Counted from the first letter of the stretch, positions 54,528 through 63,040 are shown. The stretch is 64,000 bases of DNA from Rhodoferax sp. OV413 (GCF_900104385.1 NZ_FNJA01000001.1:1028386-1092385); one strand, 5' to 3'. Made by a program: numbers and translations. The notes: a model not told the origin generated them from the sequence alone.

Positions 54528-55379
54528 ATGAGCCGCAGCATCCCTTTCTCGATCAACCGCATCAGCGCCCCACGCATTCCCTTCGCCGACTTCACCGCGC
54601 TGGTGAAGCGCCTGGGCGTGCAGGCCATCGAGATCCGCAACGACCTGCCCGAGGCCGAGATGGTCAATGGCGCCAAGGCTGCCGACATCGGTGCCGCAGC
54701 CATTGCCCAGGGCCTGACCATCCGCTCGATCAACGCACTGCAGCGCTTTGAACAATTCGACGCCAAACGCCTGCAGGAAGCCACAGACATGATCGCCTAC
54801 GCCGTGGCCTGCGGCGCCGAAGCCCTGGTGCTCTGCCCCACCAACGACCTGCGCGACAAGCGCACACCCAACCAGCGCCACCTGGACCTGGTGCACGCCC
54901 TGACTCAGCTCAAGCCGCTGCTGGATGCTGCCGGCCTGGTCGGCCTGGTTGAGCCGCTGGGCTTCGAAGAATGCGCTGTGCGTCGCAAGTCGCAGGCTGT
55001 GCGCGCCATCCGTGAAATCGGCGGCGAGGACACCTTCAAGCTAGTGCACGACACCTTCCACCACCACCTGGCGGGCGAAGGCCTGTTCTTCCCCGAGCTG
55101 ACCGGTCTGATCCACATTTCTGGCGTGGAAGACACCGCCCTCACCCCCTCGCAAATGCGTGACAGCCACCGCGTGCTGGTCGGTGCGTCCGACCGCCTGG
55201 GCAATGCGGCCCAGCTCAACACCTTGCTGAACGCGGGCTACGCCGGCTATGTGTCGTTCGAGCCGTTTGCCGAAGAAATCGCCGCCGCCAAGGACATCGA
55301 GCAGCAGTTGGCCAGCAGCATGGCCTACCTGACCCAGGCAGTGGCAGCCGAGCACGAGAAAGATGCGCAGACAGCCTGA
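54528..55379 (+). CDS. IolI-like sugar/inosose isomerase (xylose isomerase-type TIM barrel)
   Basis: 283 aa AP-endonuclease-2-like TIM barrel. Shared landmarks with IolI (2-keto-myo-inositol isomerase) are AIEIRNDLPE, SINALQRF, EPLGFE, the metal-site HDTFHHHLAGE and VSFEPFAEE. This would move the keto group of an inosose made by the divergent IolG-like enzymes. A LacI gene follows 8 bp after it. Identity as IolI is by resemblance; IolE and hydroxypyruvate isomerase are less likely. Confidence 0.78.
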   Translation: MSRSIPFSINRISAPRIPFADFTALVKRLGVQAIEIRNDLPEAEMVNGAKAADIGAAAIAQGLTIRSINALQRFEQFDAKRLQEATDMIAYAVACGAEALVLCPTNDLRDKRTPNQRHLDLVHALTQLKPLLDAAGLVGLVEPLGFEECAVRRKSQAVRAIREIGGEDTFKLVHDTFHHHLAGEGLFFPELTGLIHISGVEDTALTPSQMRDSHRVLVGASDRLGNAAQLNTLLNAGYAGYVSFEPFAEEIAAAKDIEQQLASSMAYLTQAVAAEHEKDAQTA

Positions 55380-55387
55380 ACTACAGT

Positions 55388-56482
55388 GTGGGGATGGCCG
55401 AAACACCCCCGCCGCGTAAAAAATCCAGCGCCCGCTTCATCGACATCGCGGCGCTGGCCCAGGTCAGCCCGGCCACCGTCAACCGGGTGCTGAACGACCG
55501 CGGCAGTGTGTCGGCAACTACCCGCGAGAAGGTGGTGCGCGCGGCGCAGCAGTTGGCGGTGCCGCGGCTGATGCCTGAGGTGCACCGTGGCCTGACCCGC
55601 ATCGACGTGGTGCTGGCACGCAGCCAGACCCCGTTCTTCCAGCGCATGGACCTGGCCTTGCAGCGCTTCATGCAGCTGCTGGACCGGCGCATCGTGGTGC
55701 ACCGCCACAGCTTTGCGCCCGGCGACGACGAGCGCACGGCAGACTTCATCCGCCGCCCGCCACACCCGCGCCACGGCCTGCTGCTGGCGGTGCACGACAC
55801 ACCGGTGCTGCGCGCCGCGGTGCAGCAGGTGAGCCAGCAAGGCGTGCCGGTGGTGACCTTAATGAGCGACATCAGCGATGTGCTGCGCCTGCACTATGCG
55901 GGCATCGACAACCTGCACGCCGGCCGCACCGCCGGGCATTTCATGGGCAGGCTTGCCGCCACAAAAAAAGGCACCGGCGGGCGGCTGCTGGTGCTGACCA
56001 ACGACCTGCATTTCCGCGCCCACCGCGACCGCACGGCCGGCTTTCTGGATGCGGTGCAAGAGAAATTCCCCGCCCTCGCCTGCCTGCCCATCACCCCTTG
56101 TTTTGACGACCCCGACCAGGTGTTCCAGGCGGTGGACGCGGCGCTGAAGCAAGGCGATCTGGCCGGCATCTACCACAGCGGCGCCGGCTCGGCTGGCATC
56201 CACCAGGCGCTGCAGCGCCACGGCTGCGCGGGCCAGGTGGTGTGGATTGGGCACGAACTGTCGGACGAGCACCGCCGCTGGCTCAAGCTGGGCGGGATGG
56301 ATTTGGTGATCGACCAGGACCCGGATGGCCAGGTGCTGTCGGGCATGCAGCACCTGCTGTTTGAGAACAAATGGCTGCAGCAGAAACCGCCGGCCGGGCC
56401 CAACGAATTTCGCCTGTTCTGCGCCGAAAACCTGCCGAGCCAGCCGTATCTGCCGCGTGCGGCTTTGCTATTGGATAAATAG
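55388..56482 (+). CDS. LacI-family transcriptional regulator
   Basis: About 362-364 aa. The helix-turn-helix is FIDIAALAQVSPATVNRVLN (about 17-36), followed by a sensor domain of the ribose-receptor type (RIDVVLARSQTPFFQ, GAGSAGIHQAL). Starts at GTG 55388 or ATG 55394 are both possible; the gap to iolI is only 8 bp, so it is probably co-transcribed. Its last codons and stop lie in a dispersed repeat. An orphan copy of its 3' end occurs at 57899-58018. It probably controls the inositol-type genes. Confidence 0.85.
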   Translation: MGMAETPPPRKKSSARFIDIAALAQVSPATVNRVLNDRGSVSATTREKVVRAAQQLAVPRLMPEVHRGLTRIDVVLARSQTPFFQRMDLALQRFMQLLDRRIVVHRHSFAPGDDERTADFIRRPPHPRHGLLLAVHDTPVLRAAVQQVSQQGVPVVTLMSDISDVLRLHYAGIDNLHAGRTAGHFMGRLAATKKGTGGRLLVLTNDLHFRAHRDRTAGFLDAVQEKFPALACLPITPCFDDPDQVFQAVDAALKQGDLAGIYHSGAGSAGIHQALQRHGCAGQVVWIGHELSDEHRRWLKLGGMDLVIDQDPDGQVLSGMQHLLFENKWLQQKPPAGPNEFRLFCAENLPSQPYLPRAALLLDK

Positions 56483-56502
56483 CTGCTGGCGAATAAACGC
56501 CT
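56464..56502 (-). repeat. Dispersed palindromic repeat at the lacI 3' end
   Basis: Reverse copy, shortened: TTTGCTATTGGATAAATAGC, TGCTGGCGAATAAACGCC. It supplies the last codons and stop of the LacI gene. Confidence 0.55.
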
Positions 56503-56539
56503 TACCATAGGCGGCACAACGCGCAACCATATTTCAGCC

Positions 56540-57133
56540 ATGCAGCACCATATCAAATCAAGTTTGAACGAAGCCCATGCGGCGCTCACGGCACTCCTGC
56601 GTAACCCCATCGCTCTCGCAAGCATTGAGGATGCCGCGAAACTACTCATCAACGTGTTCGAGAACAAGGGGCGTGTCTATTCGTGCGGCAACGGAGGCTC
56701 GATGTGCGATGCCATGCACTTTGCCGAAGAACTAACTGGCCGCTATCGCCACGATCGCCCGGGCTTGGCCGCGACGGCTATCAGTGACGCAGGACACATG
56801 ACTTGCGTGGGCAACGATATGGGCTATGAGCAAGTTTTTTCTCGTTATGTGGAGGCACATGGGCGGCCAGGCGACTGCCTACTGGCACTCAGCACCAGCG
56901 GCACAAGCAAGAACATCATCCGCGCCGCTGCCGCCGCACAGGCGCTGGGTATGAAAGTCATCATCCTCAGCGGCAAGCGCAGCGAAGCTTTGGAAGCGCT
57001 GAGCACGGTGTATATCTGCACCCCAGGCGGCGCCTTTGCGGACCGAGTACAAGAACTGCACATCAAGGTCCTGCATATCCTTATCGAATTGATCGAACGA
57101 AGCCTGTTCCCTAAGAACTACCTTTTGTCATAA
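56540..57133 (+). CDS. gmhA: Sedoheptulose-7-phosphate isomerase
   Basis: First enzyme of ADP-heptose synthesis for LPS core. 197 aa SIS-domain protein, very like the enterobacterial GmhA: SCGNGGSMCDAMHFAEELTGRY is seen in parts (CGNGGS 49-54; AMHFAEELTGRYR), CVGNDMGYEQVFSRYVEA and STSGTSKNI, with the zinc ligands His60, Glu64, Gln171 and His179. It is not the DiaA-type paralogue. Base composition is lower in GC than its neighbours and no other heptose gene is near, so it looks acquired. It sits between repeats. Confidence 0.88.
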   Translation: MQHHIKSSLNEAHAALTALLRNPIALASIEDAAKLLINVFENKGRVYSCGNGGSMCDAMHFAEELTGRYRHDRPGLAATAISDAGHMTCVGNDMGYEQVFSRYVEAHGRPGDCLLALSTSGTSKNIIRAAAAAQALGMKVIILSGKRSEALEALSTVYICTPGGAFADRVQELHIKVLHILIELIERSLFPKNYLLS

Positions 57134-57180
57134 AAAATATAGCGCCTCGCGCAGGTAGATACTGCGTCAGAGGCCTTTTC
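57131..57180 (-). repeat. Dispersed palindromic repeat after gmhA
   Basis: Reverse copy: TATAGCGCCTCGCGCAGGTA, GATACTGCGTCAGAGGCC. It is nearly the reverse complement of the copy at 974-1026. Confidence 0.75.
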
Positions 57181-57183
57181 TCT

Positions 57184-57240
57184 TTAAGAAACCGTGGCTT
57201 CCGGCGAAGTTGACTGGTAGGGCAATTCCAGCGTGTAGGA
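57184..57240 (-). pseudogene. Orphan C-terminal tail of an RpiR-family regulator
   Basis: The minus strand reads YTLELPYQSTSPEATVS then a stop, matching the end of the intact RpiR gene at 59714-60598 (MLELPYQTTTPNGQAVSPK). Only these ~18 codons remain and they abut the hsdM fragment exactly. No upstream part of the gene is present. Confidence 0.65.
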
Positions 57241-57499
57241 CCCCACTGGTGGCATGCTCAGCGTGGCGGACGAACACCTTGCCAGCCTGAACCCCGAAGC
57301 CCGTCTGTTCATGCACGGACAGGAGCTGAACCCCGAGTCCTACGCCATATGCAAGACTGACATGCTCATCAAGGAGCAAACCGTCGGCAACAGTATCCAG
57401 GGCAACACCTTGTCCAACGACGGTTTGCACGGCAAGCACTTCGACTACGCGCTCTCGAACCCACCACTTCGGCGTGGAGTGGAAGAAGATCGAGAAAGA
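57239..57499 (+). pseudogene. hsdM: Fragment of type I restriction-modification methylase HsdM (frameshifted)
   Basis: The frame begins [19 protein letters not shown], a motif I (DPxCGTGG) that has lost residues, then [20 protein letters not shown] and [10 protein letters not shown]. One extra base near 57467 shifts the frame before [11 protein letters not shown]. Motif IV (NPPF) is thus broken. A stop lies just upstream. It is a remnant of about 85 residues of a ~500 aa protein, with no specificity subunit. Confidence 0.85.
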
Positions 57500-57860
57500 C
57501 AGCCGCGCCTTGCAAGAGAAGCAAACCGCCTACATGGCCGAGCTGATCGAGAAGCTGAACGACCTGTTTAGCACCGACACCAGCGAGCAGGACCAGCTGA
57601 GCTGTGTCAACAGTACGATTTTTGGCAAGGTGGCAGAGTTGCAAAAGCTGCAGCTGCAGGCCAGCAACAACAGCAAGGAGCAGTTTGCCACCTCGCCCGA
57701 CCTGCCCCATGAGCTGCAGAACGCCATCATGGAGTCCTTCGACGCCCACACTTCCATGAGCACCCGGGCGCTGAACTCGCCCATCGTGCTGCGCGGCATG
57801 CTGGACGTTTTGCTGAACTACTCGGGACTGCACGAGGCGCTGCGGGCGCGGGCTGCGTAA
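57500..57860 (+). pseudogene. hsdR: C-terminal fragment of type I restriction enzyme HsdR
   Basis: Directly continuous with the hsdM fragment in the shifted frame. [55 protein letters not shown] and LRGMLDVLLNYSGLHEALR match the helical C-terminus of HsdR. It ends in a normal stop at 57858-57860. No nuclease or helicase motifs remain. The join records a deletion through an hsdM-(S)-R operon. Confidence 0.82.
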
Positions 57861-57898
57861 GAGTGCGCCAAAGACTGCTCCGGCTGCTCCAGCCCCAG

Positions 57899-58018
57899 TG
57901 ACTGCAACAGCAACCGCCTGCCGGACCCAATGAATTTCGCCTGTTCTGCGCCGAAAACCTGCCGAGCCAGCCTTACTTGCCTACGATCCACATATCCGAA
58001 AAACTATCAAAACAATAG
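57899..58018 (+). pseudogene. Orphan 3' end of the LacI-family gene
   Basis: The segment repeats about 80 bp of the 3' end of the intact gene at 55388-56482, with an identical core of about 40 bp encoding EFRLFCAENLPSQPYLP-like residues. A Trp codon of the intact gene is TGA here (57899-57901). The tail then differs (TIHISEKLSKQ) and stops at 58016-58018 inside a palindromic repeat. No start or upstream coding part exists. Confidence 0.8.
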
Positions 58019-58035
58019 CAGCTAACGCAGAATCC
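58003..58035 (-). repeat. Dispersed palindromic repeat (reverse, truncated)
   Basis: ACTATCAAAACAATAGCAGC followed by TAACGCAG. It overlaps the end of the lacI relic, mirroring the repeat at the end of the intact lacI. Confidence 0.6.
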
Positions 58036-58061
58036 ATAAGCACCAAAGACCAATCCGAACA

Positions 58062-58985
58062 TCAACCCTGGGTGCCAAAGGCCGCATCAGACAGCGTCTG
58101 CTGGCGGCGAAACTCCATCGGCGTACACCCCGCCTCGCGCTTGAAGAACTTCACAAAATTGGCCAGATCATTGAAGCCAATATCCTCGGAAATACGCGAA
58201 ACCGATAGCCCCGTATGCGCCAACATGCGCTTGGCTTCCAAGATGACCCGGGCGGAGATGAGCACCTTCGGGTTGACACCCGCCACCTCCATGGACGCAC
58301 GCGCCAGGCTTTTCTCAGAACAAGCCAGTTGATCGGCGTATTTGGCGATCTGGTGCCAGTGCGCAAAGTTCTTTTCCAATAGCTGCTCAAAGTCTTTGAA
58401 CCGCTGGAATACGCGGCTGAGGGGCGCAGCTTGCACCGCCTGCCGCTCGTGAATAATTCGAATCCGCATCAGCAGCGCATAGAGTTGATGGCGCAGCAAG
58501 GCATGCGCATGCTGTAGCGCCGCACTGATTCCGGCATCCTCGTGCATCTGCGCTATGGCATTGGTGATGGCGCGTATTTCTCCGTCGCCCACAGTCAGAT
58601 GAACCGGCAGTCCATCGAGGCCGCCAAGCGCTGTCAAATCTGGCGCCGTGGAAGACGACGTCCAGAGAAATTCTGAGCGGAACAGCACCATCCATCCGTC
58701 CCAATTCTCCTTTGGCCCAAAGCTGTGGGCCTTTCCAGGGGGCAACACGAGCAACGAGCCCGGTTGGCAATGCAGCGACTCGAAATCGACCACATGGGTG
58801 CACTCTCCTTCCGAGACAAATATCAAAGTCGGAAAGGCGTAGCGATGGGTTGAACTGAGCACCGGGGTGCCAAACCGCCGACGGAGATCGGACACGAAAA
58901 ATATCTCCAGATCGAGCTTGTAGCTTCCCCCCGGCTGGTAACGGAGATGCGGGATGTCGGTGCCCGGTTGGCTTTTCCTCGTCAT
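58062..58985 (-). CDS. AraC-family transcriptional regulator with cupin sensor
   Basis: 307 aa. The N-terminal ~110 residues are a cupin-like arabinose-binding domain (LIFVSEGECTHVV, LLVLPPGKAHSFGP). The C-terminal ~100 residues carry two helix-turn-helices (YADQLACSEKSLARAS and VSRISEDIGFNDLANFVKFF, ending in GCTPMEFRR). It is divergent from the SnoaL-like gene (224 bp gap, no clear motif), which it probably controls. GC content is lower than the window average. Confidence 0.85.
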   Translation of the reverse strand: MTRKSQPGTDIPHLRYQPGGSYKLDLEIFFVSDLRRRFGTPVLSSTHRYAFPTLIFVSEGECTHVVDFESLHCQPGSLLVLPPGKAHSFGPKENWDGWMVLFRSEFLWTSSSTAPDLTALGGLDGLPVHLTVGDGEIRAITNAIAQMHEDAGISAALQHAHALLRHQLYALLMRIRIIHERQAVQAAPLSRVFQRFKDFEQLLEKNFAHWHQIAKYADQLACSEKSLARASMEVAGVNPKVLISARVILEAKRMLAHTGLSVSRISEDIGFNDLANFVKFFKREAGCTPMEFRRQQTLSDAAFGTQG

Positions 58986-59209
58986 GGTTGCCTTATCAAC
59001 AAGTAGATAAGCCCAAACCCCAGTATGTCTTGAATATACAGTTTTCAGCCTATTTCCTACCGTGATTTACGAAAGCAACTGTCTAATAATTACCGCTCCA
59101 ATCCACGAACCATGCCGCGCCGTATGTTCTCTTTGCCGTCACGGCCTTGCAGAACTGCCCGCGGTGCTGGCGCCACAGCCCTTCTCAACACTTCCATCAA
59201 GAAAAACCC

Positions 59210-59599
59210 ATGCTCAACATCCAGACTGCAAAAACCTACATCCAAGCCGCCCAGACAGGCGATCAAGCCACACTGGGCAGTGTCATTTCGCCCGACGTTG
59301 TCTGGCACCAGCCAGGAAACAACCAGTTCTCGGGCACACACCGCGGTATGGCTGCGGTAGGGGCCATGCTGGCCAAGATGATGGAAGTCTCCAAAGGAAC
59401 GTTCACGATCGCAGCTGCCGACCAGTTCATGGCCAATGGCGACTGGGTGGCAATTACGCTCGAATTTTCGGGCCAACGCGATGGCATTGAGCTCAAGCAA
59501 GCGGGGGTAGACCTCCTCCGCATTGAAGGCGGCAAGATTGTCGAGGTTCGCCTTTTCTCCAGCGACCCAGCGCAAGAAGACACCTTCTGGGGACATTGA
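59210..59599 (+). CDS. SnoaL/NTF2-like small protein
   Basis: 129 aa, nuclear transport factor 2 fold (KTYIQAAQTGDQATLGSVIS, DVVWHQPGNN, GGKIVEVRLFSSD). Members are isomerases, dehydratases or small-ligand binders; the reaction is unknown. The ATG at 59210 is chosen because the conserved domain begins there; a longer frame adds a non-conserved leader. It is divergent from the AraC gene, its likely regulator. The 114 bp gap to rpiR shows nothing recognisable. Confidence 0.75.
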   Translation: MLNIQTAKTYIQAAQTGDQATLGSVISPDVVWHQPGNNQFSGTHRGMAAVGAMLAKMMEVSKGTFTIAAADQFMANGDWVAITLEFSGQRDGIELKQAGVDLLRIEGGKIVEVRLFSSDPAQEDTFWGH

Positions 59600-59713
59600 G
59601 GCGCAGGCGCGCGCCGCCTTGCTTTGCACACGGGCGACGCCCGAGGCATTCCGTGCGCATCTCCGCGTGGTTTCGCTCTCGCGGAGCGAGCCGATACCGC
59701 CTGTGCTGCCGCC

Positions 59714-60598
59714 CTATTTCGGCGAAACCGCCTGGCCGTTGGGCGTAGTGGTCTGGTAAGGCAGCTCAAGCATGTAGGCCAGGGCGATGAACAGGCTTTG
59801 CGCCAGGCCCATGGTGCTATTCAGCGAGCGGAAGCCGAAGGTAGAGTTGTCCTGCACCACCAGCGTCACCTGGGCCAGCTTGGCCAGCGGGCTCATGCGG
59901 CTGTCGGTGATGGCGATCAGGCGCGCGCCGCGCTCCTCGGCCATCTTGGCAACGTTGATGGTTTCCTCGGCATAGGGCGAGAACGAGATCGCCAGCATCA
60001 CATCGCCCTTGCGCACCGAGCGCATCTGGCCCAGGTGCATGCTGCCCATGCCCGATACCAGGCCGACCCGCTTGTCGGTGTGCTGCAAGGCGTAGTCCAG
60101 GTACACCGCCACCGGGAACGAACGGCGCGATGCGGCGATCCAGATGCAGTCGCTCTCGGCCAGCAGGTCCACGGCCTTCTTGAAGGTCGGCCCGTGCAGG
60201 CTGGCCTGCAGCTCCTGCATGCCAGCAATGCTGCCGGACAGGAATTCGTTGGCGATCTGCACGCTGGACAGGCTGCCCGCGCCCGACTCGATCACGTCGC
60301 GGATGCGGGTCTTGTAGTTGCGCGCGGGCGCCAGCTGGCGCGACAGGCCTTCGCGGAAGATGGCCTGCATTTCCGAGAAGCCGCTAAAGCCGAAATGCTT
60401 GGCAAACCGCACCACCGCCGAGGGCTGCACGCCGCACTGCGTGGCCACCTGCTGGATGCCGTCCAACCCGATGTGGTGGCGGTTCTGCTCCACATAGCGG
60501 GCAATCACCTTGAGCTGCTTGCTCAGCGCGTCGTATTCGCCAGTGATGCGCTTGATCAGCTGGTCGACGCTGGTTTTAGGGTCCTTGTCAGCGGGCAT
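59714..60598 (-). CDS. RpiR-family transcriptional regulator (HTH-SIS)
   Basis: 294 aa. The N-terminal RpiR HTH (about 10-85: RYVEQNRHHIGLDGIQQVA and QPSAVVRFAKHFGFSGFSEMQ) is followed by a SIS sugar-phosphate domain (about 130-270: SDCIWIAASRRSFPVAVYLD, GDVMLAISFSPYAEETI). It is divergent from the ferredoxin reductase gene across an A+T-rich 141 bp region. RpiR proteins of this shape often control inositol or sugar-acid genes. An orphan copy of its C-terminus lies at 57184-57240. Confidence 0.87.
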   Translation of the reverse strand: MPADKDPKTSVDQLIKRITGEYDALSKQLKVIARYVEQNRHHIGLDGIQQVATQCGVQPSAVVRFAKHFGFSGFSEMQAIFREGLSRQLAPARNYKTRIRDVIESGAGSLSSVQIANEFLSGSIAGMQELQASLHGPTFKKAVDLLAESDCIWIAASRRSFPVAVYLDYALQHTDKRVGLVSGMGSMHLGQMRSVRKGDVMLAISFSPYAEETINVAKMAEERGARLIAITDSRMSPLAKLAQVTLVVQDNSTFGFRSLNSTMGLAQSLFIALAYMLELPYQTTTPNGQAVSPK

Positions 60599-60739
60599 GG
60601 TGGCCTCGGTTCTGTAAACGGGCCATCTTAATCGCGGGGAAGTAATAAATTTTCATAGACAAATAAAAATAGAAATTTTTTGTTATTTTGAGACAGCTCT
60701 TCTTATAATTAAATTCTATTTTTGAGAAGCCACACACCC
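60599..60739. promoter_or_regulatory. A+T-rich divergent promoter region of rpiR and the ferredoxin reductase
   Basis: The region is strikingly A+T-rich. TATAATTAAATTCTA (60704-60718) matches 12 of 15 bases of the HexR/RpiR-type operator TGTAATTAAATTACA, and GAAATTTTTT lies at about 60672-60681. It probably contains both promoters and RpiR sites. Confidence 0.45.
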
Positions 60740-62005
60740 ATGCAAACCCCCGATAGTAAGTCCACTACGCCCAGCGCGGCCATGGTCATCGTGGGGGCCG
60801 GCCATTGCGGTGGCCGTGCCGCCCATGCATTGCGCAGCGCCGGCTGGCAAGGCGCCATCCATTTGGTCGGCGACGAAGCCCATGCGCCCTACGAGCGTCC
60901 ACCCCTGTCCAAAGACCTACTGACCGGCGACAAAACCGCTGACGCCTGCGCACTACTGTCGCCCGATGCCATGGCCGATCTGCAGATCACCCGGCATGTG
61001 GCACGGGTGACGGGCATCAACGCTGCGGCGCGCCAGGTCACGCTGTCCGATGGCCAGCAATTGCCGTACCAGTCGCTGCTGCTGGCCACCGGCGGCAAGG
61101 TGCGCACCCTGACCATCCCCGGCGGCGACCTGCCCGAGGTGCTGACCCTGCGCAACCTGGGCGACGCCGCGGCGCTGTCTACCCGCCTCGGCGCGGGCCA
61201 GCGCTTGCTGGTGGTGGGCGGCGGCTTCATCGGGCTGGAGGTCGCGGCCTCGGCGCGCAAGCTGGGCTGCGAAGTCACCGTGGTCGAAGGCGCGCCGCGC
61301 CTGATGGGCCGAGCCGTGCCCGAGCCGGTGGCCGAACGCGCGCTGGCCCTGCACCGAGAGCGCGGCGTGCGCGTGCTGTTGGGGGTGAACCCGGTCAGCA
61401 TCAGCCGCACGGCCAACGGCATCAGCATGGCTTTGTCCGACGGCAGCAGTATCGAAGCGGACACGGTGCTGGCCGGCATCGGCATCGCGCCCGACCTGTC
61501 GCTCGCGCAGTCCGCCGGGCTGGCGGTGGCGCGTGGCGTGCTGGTCAACGCGCAGTTGCAGACCAGCCAGCCAGGCATCTTCGCGGCCGGTGACCTGGCC
61601 GAATTCCCCAGCGTGCTGTCGGGCCAGCTGGTGCGGCAGGAAACCTGGCACAACGCCGAAACCCAGGCCGCTATCGCCGCGCACAACATGCTGGGCGGCG
61701 CGGAGGCCTATGCATCGCTGCCCTGGTTCTGGTCCGACCAGTACGACCACCAGCTGCAGGTGATGGGCGAGCCCGCGCTGGCCGCCAGCAGCGCCACCCG
61801 CATGCTGGACGACGGTGGCCTGGTGATCTTCTACCTGGATGCAGCGAACCGCCTGGTCGGCGCCTGCGGCTGGGGCCAGAGCAGCCGCGTCGCCAAGGAA
61901 CTGAAGCTGGCCCGTACCTTGGTGGAGCGCCGAATCACGGCCGCCCCCGATGTGCTGATCGACCCCGCCACCAAACTGAAAGCCTTGCTCAGCAATGACC
62001 GCTAA
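60740..62005 (+). CDS. Rhodocoxin/BphA4-type ferredoxin reductase
   Basis: 421 aa NAD(P)H-FAD reductase. FAD site VGAGHCGGRAAHALR (about 18-32), YERPPLSKDLL, NAD site VVGGGFIGLEVAA (about 156-168), FAAGDLAEFPS and the C-terminal FWSDQYDHQLQVMG are typical of oxygenase-linked reductases. It would hand electrons to a ferredoxin for a Rieske oxygenase or P450, but neither is in the window. I start at the ATG 60740. It overlaps the next gene by 11 bp. Confidence 0.88.
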   Translation: MQTPDSKSTTPSAAMVIVGAGHCGGRAAHALRSAGWQGAIHLVGDEAHAPYERPPLSKDLLTGDKTADACALLSPDAMADLQITRHVARVTGINAAARQVTLSDGQQLPYQSLLLATGGKVRTLTIPGGDLPEVLTLRNLGDAAALSTRLGAGQRLLVVGGGFIGLEVAASARKLGCEVTVVEGAPRLMGRAVPEPVAERALALHRERGVRVLLGVNPVSISRTANGISMALSDGSSIEADTVLAGIGIAPDLSLAQSAGLAVARGVLVNAQLQTSQPGIFAAGDLAEFPSVLSGQLVRQETWHNAETQAAIAAHNMLGGAEAYASLPWFWSDQYDHQLQVMGEPALAASSATRMLDDGGLVIFYLDAANRLVGACGWGQSSRVAKELKLARTLVERRITAAPDVLIDPATKLKALLSNDR

Positions 62006-62999
62006 TACCCACCTCTCTGTCGGTATCAACATCGACGGTGTGCTGCAGCACGACGGCCTGCCCACGCCCGACGCGGCCACCCGTTTTGCCTGGATACGCG
62101 ACAGCGGCGCCTTCGACTACATCGAGAAGAACCACAACCCGGCGGAAGACTTCGCGCCCTACTTCGACCTGGTGGCCGAGTACGGCGTGCCCATCGGCGT
62201 GTTCGGTGGCATCTTCTGCGCCGGGCGCGACGAGGAACGCATGCGCTGGTGCCTGGCCAGCGGCGGCAAGCTCGGCGCAAAGCTGTGCAACATGCAGCTG
62301 TTTGCCCGCCACGCCGACGGCAGCGCTTTGAGCGACCAGCAGGTGGCAGACTTCTTTCTGGACGCCATGGCGCATGGCACACCCGCCCACTGCCTGCCCA
62401 GCCTGGAAGTGCACATCGACATGTGGAACGAGCAGTTTCACCGCGTCGAGCGCGTGGCCGAACTGCTGGCGCGCAGCCATGTGCCGCTGCGCATCACGCT
62501 CGACCATTCGCACCAGATATTCAAGATCAACAACCCGCAGGAACTGGCCCTCAGCGGCCTGGCGGATGCGCCGGACGGCGGCCACGCCGAGGTGCTGGCC
62601 TTGTACAAGCTGTGGCTGGAGTCGGGCTGGGTGGTGCATGCGCACACCCGTAGCGTCGCCACCAGCGTGCCGTACAACAAGGCCATGCAACGCGCGCCCG
62701 GCCTGCCAGGACGCGCCGTGCAGTACCCGTTCGTCCAGCCACCACCCGGCACTTTCCACAGCGCTTGGCGCGCAGAAGAACTGGAGCCCTGGAAGCAGGC
62801 CGTGCGCGACCTGCTGGCCTGGATGCAGGCCCACCCCGACCGCGCGCCGCAGCGCATCAGCTGCGAGTTCATCCCCTTCCCCGACTACGGTGGCGGCGGG
62901 CGCTATTCGATCTGGGACAACAACATCGCCTGTGCCAACTGGCTTCGCGAAGAGTGGAGCCAACTACAAAGCCGTGCACCGGCGGCTGCCATCGGCTAA
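61995..62999 (+). CDS. Sugar-phosphate isomerase/epimerase-like TIM-barrel protein
   Basis: 334 aa of the xylose isomerase-like barrel group: VGINIDGVLQHDGLP, FGGIFCAGRDEERMRW, LEVHIDMWNEQF, ITLDHSHQIFKINN with candidate metal His/Asp, and CEFIPFPDYGGGG. The family is seldom characterised and the substrate is unknown. The start overlaps the reductase end by 11 bp, so the two are coupled in translation. Its position between the reductase and a Bug receptor suggests a small oxidative catabolic route (inference). Confidence 0.72.
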   Translation: MTANTHLSVGINIDGVLQHDGLPTPDAATRFAWIRDSGAFDYIEKNHNPAEDFAPYFDLVAEYGVPIGVFGGIFCAGRDEERMRWCLASGGKLGAKLCNMQLFARHADGSALSDQQVADFFLDAMAHGTPAHCLPSLEVHIDMWNEQFHRVERVAELLARSHVPLRITLDHSHQIFKINNPQELALSGLADAPDGGHAEVLALYKLWLESGWVVHAHTRSVATSVPYNKAMQRAPGLPGRAVQYPFVQPPPGTFHSAWRAEELEPWKQAVRDLLAWMQAHPDRAPQRISCEFIPFPDYGGGGRYSIWDNNIACANWLREEWSQLQSRAPAAAIG

Positions 63000-63040
63000 A
63001 CGCTGACAACCCAGGGCCGTTGGCGGCCCGGGCTGGGCAC

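Noticed and set aside
57254-57571. A 105-codon open frame taken as a possible small gene
   Set aside because: Its first two thirds are HsdM and the rest is out of frame with HsdR; it is a pseudogene fragment.
57134-58061. Possible complete mobile element in the region between gmhA and araC
   Set aside because: No transposase, integrase, terminal inverted repeats or clean target duplication were seen; only relics and repeats.
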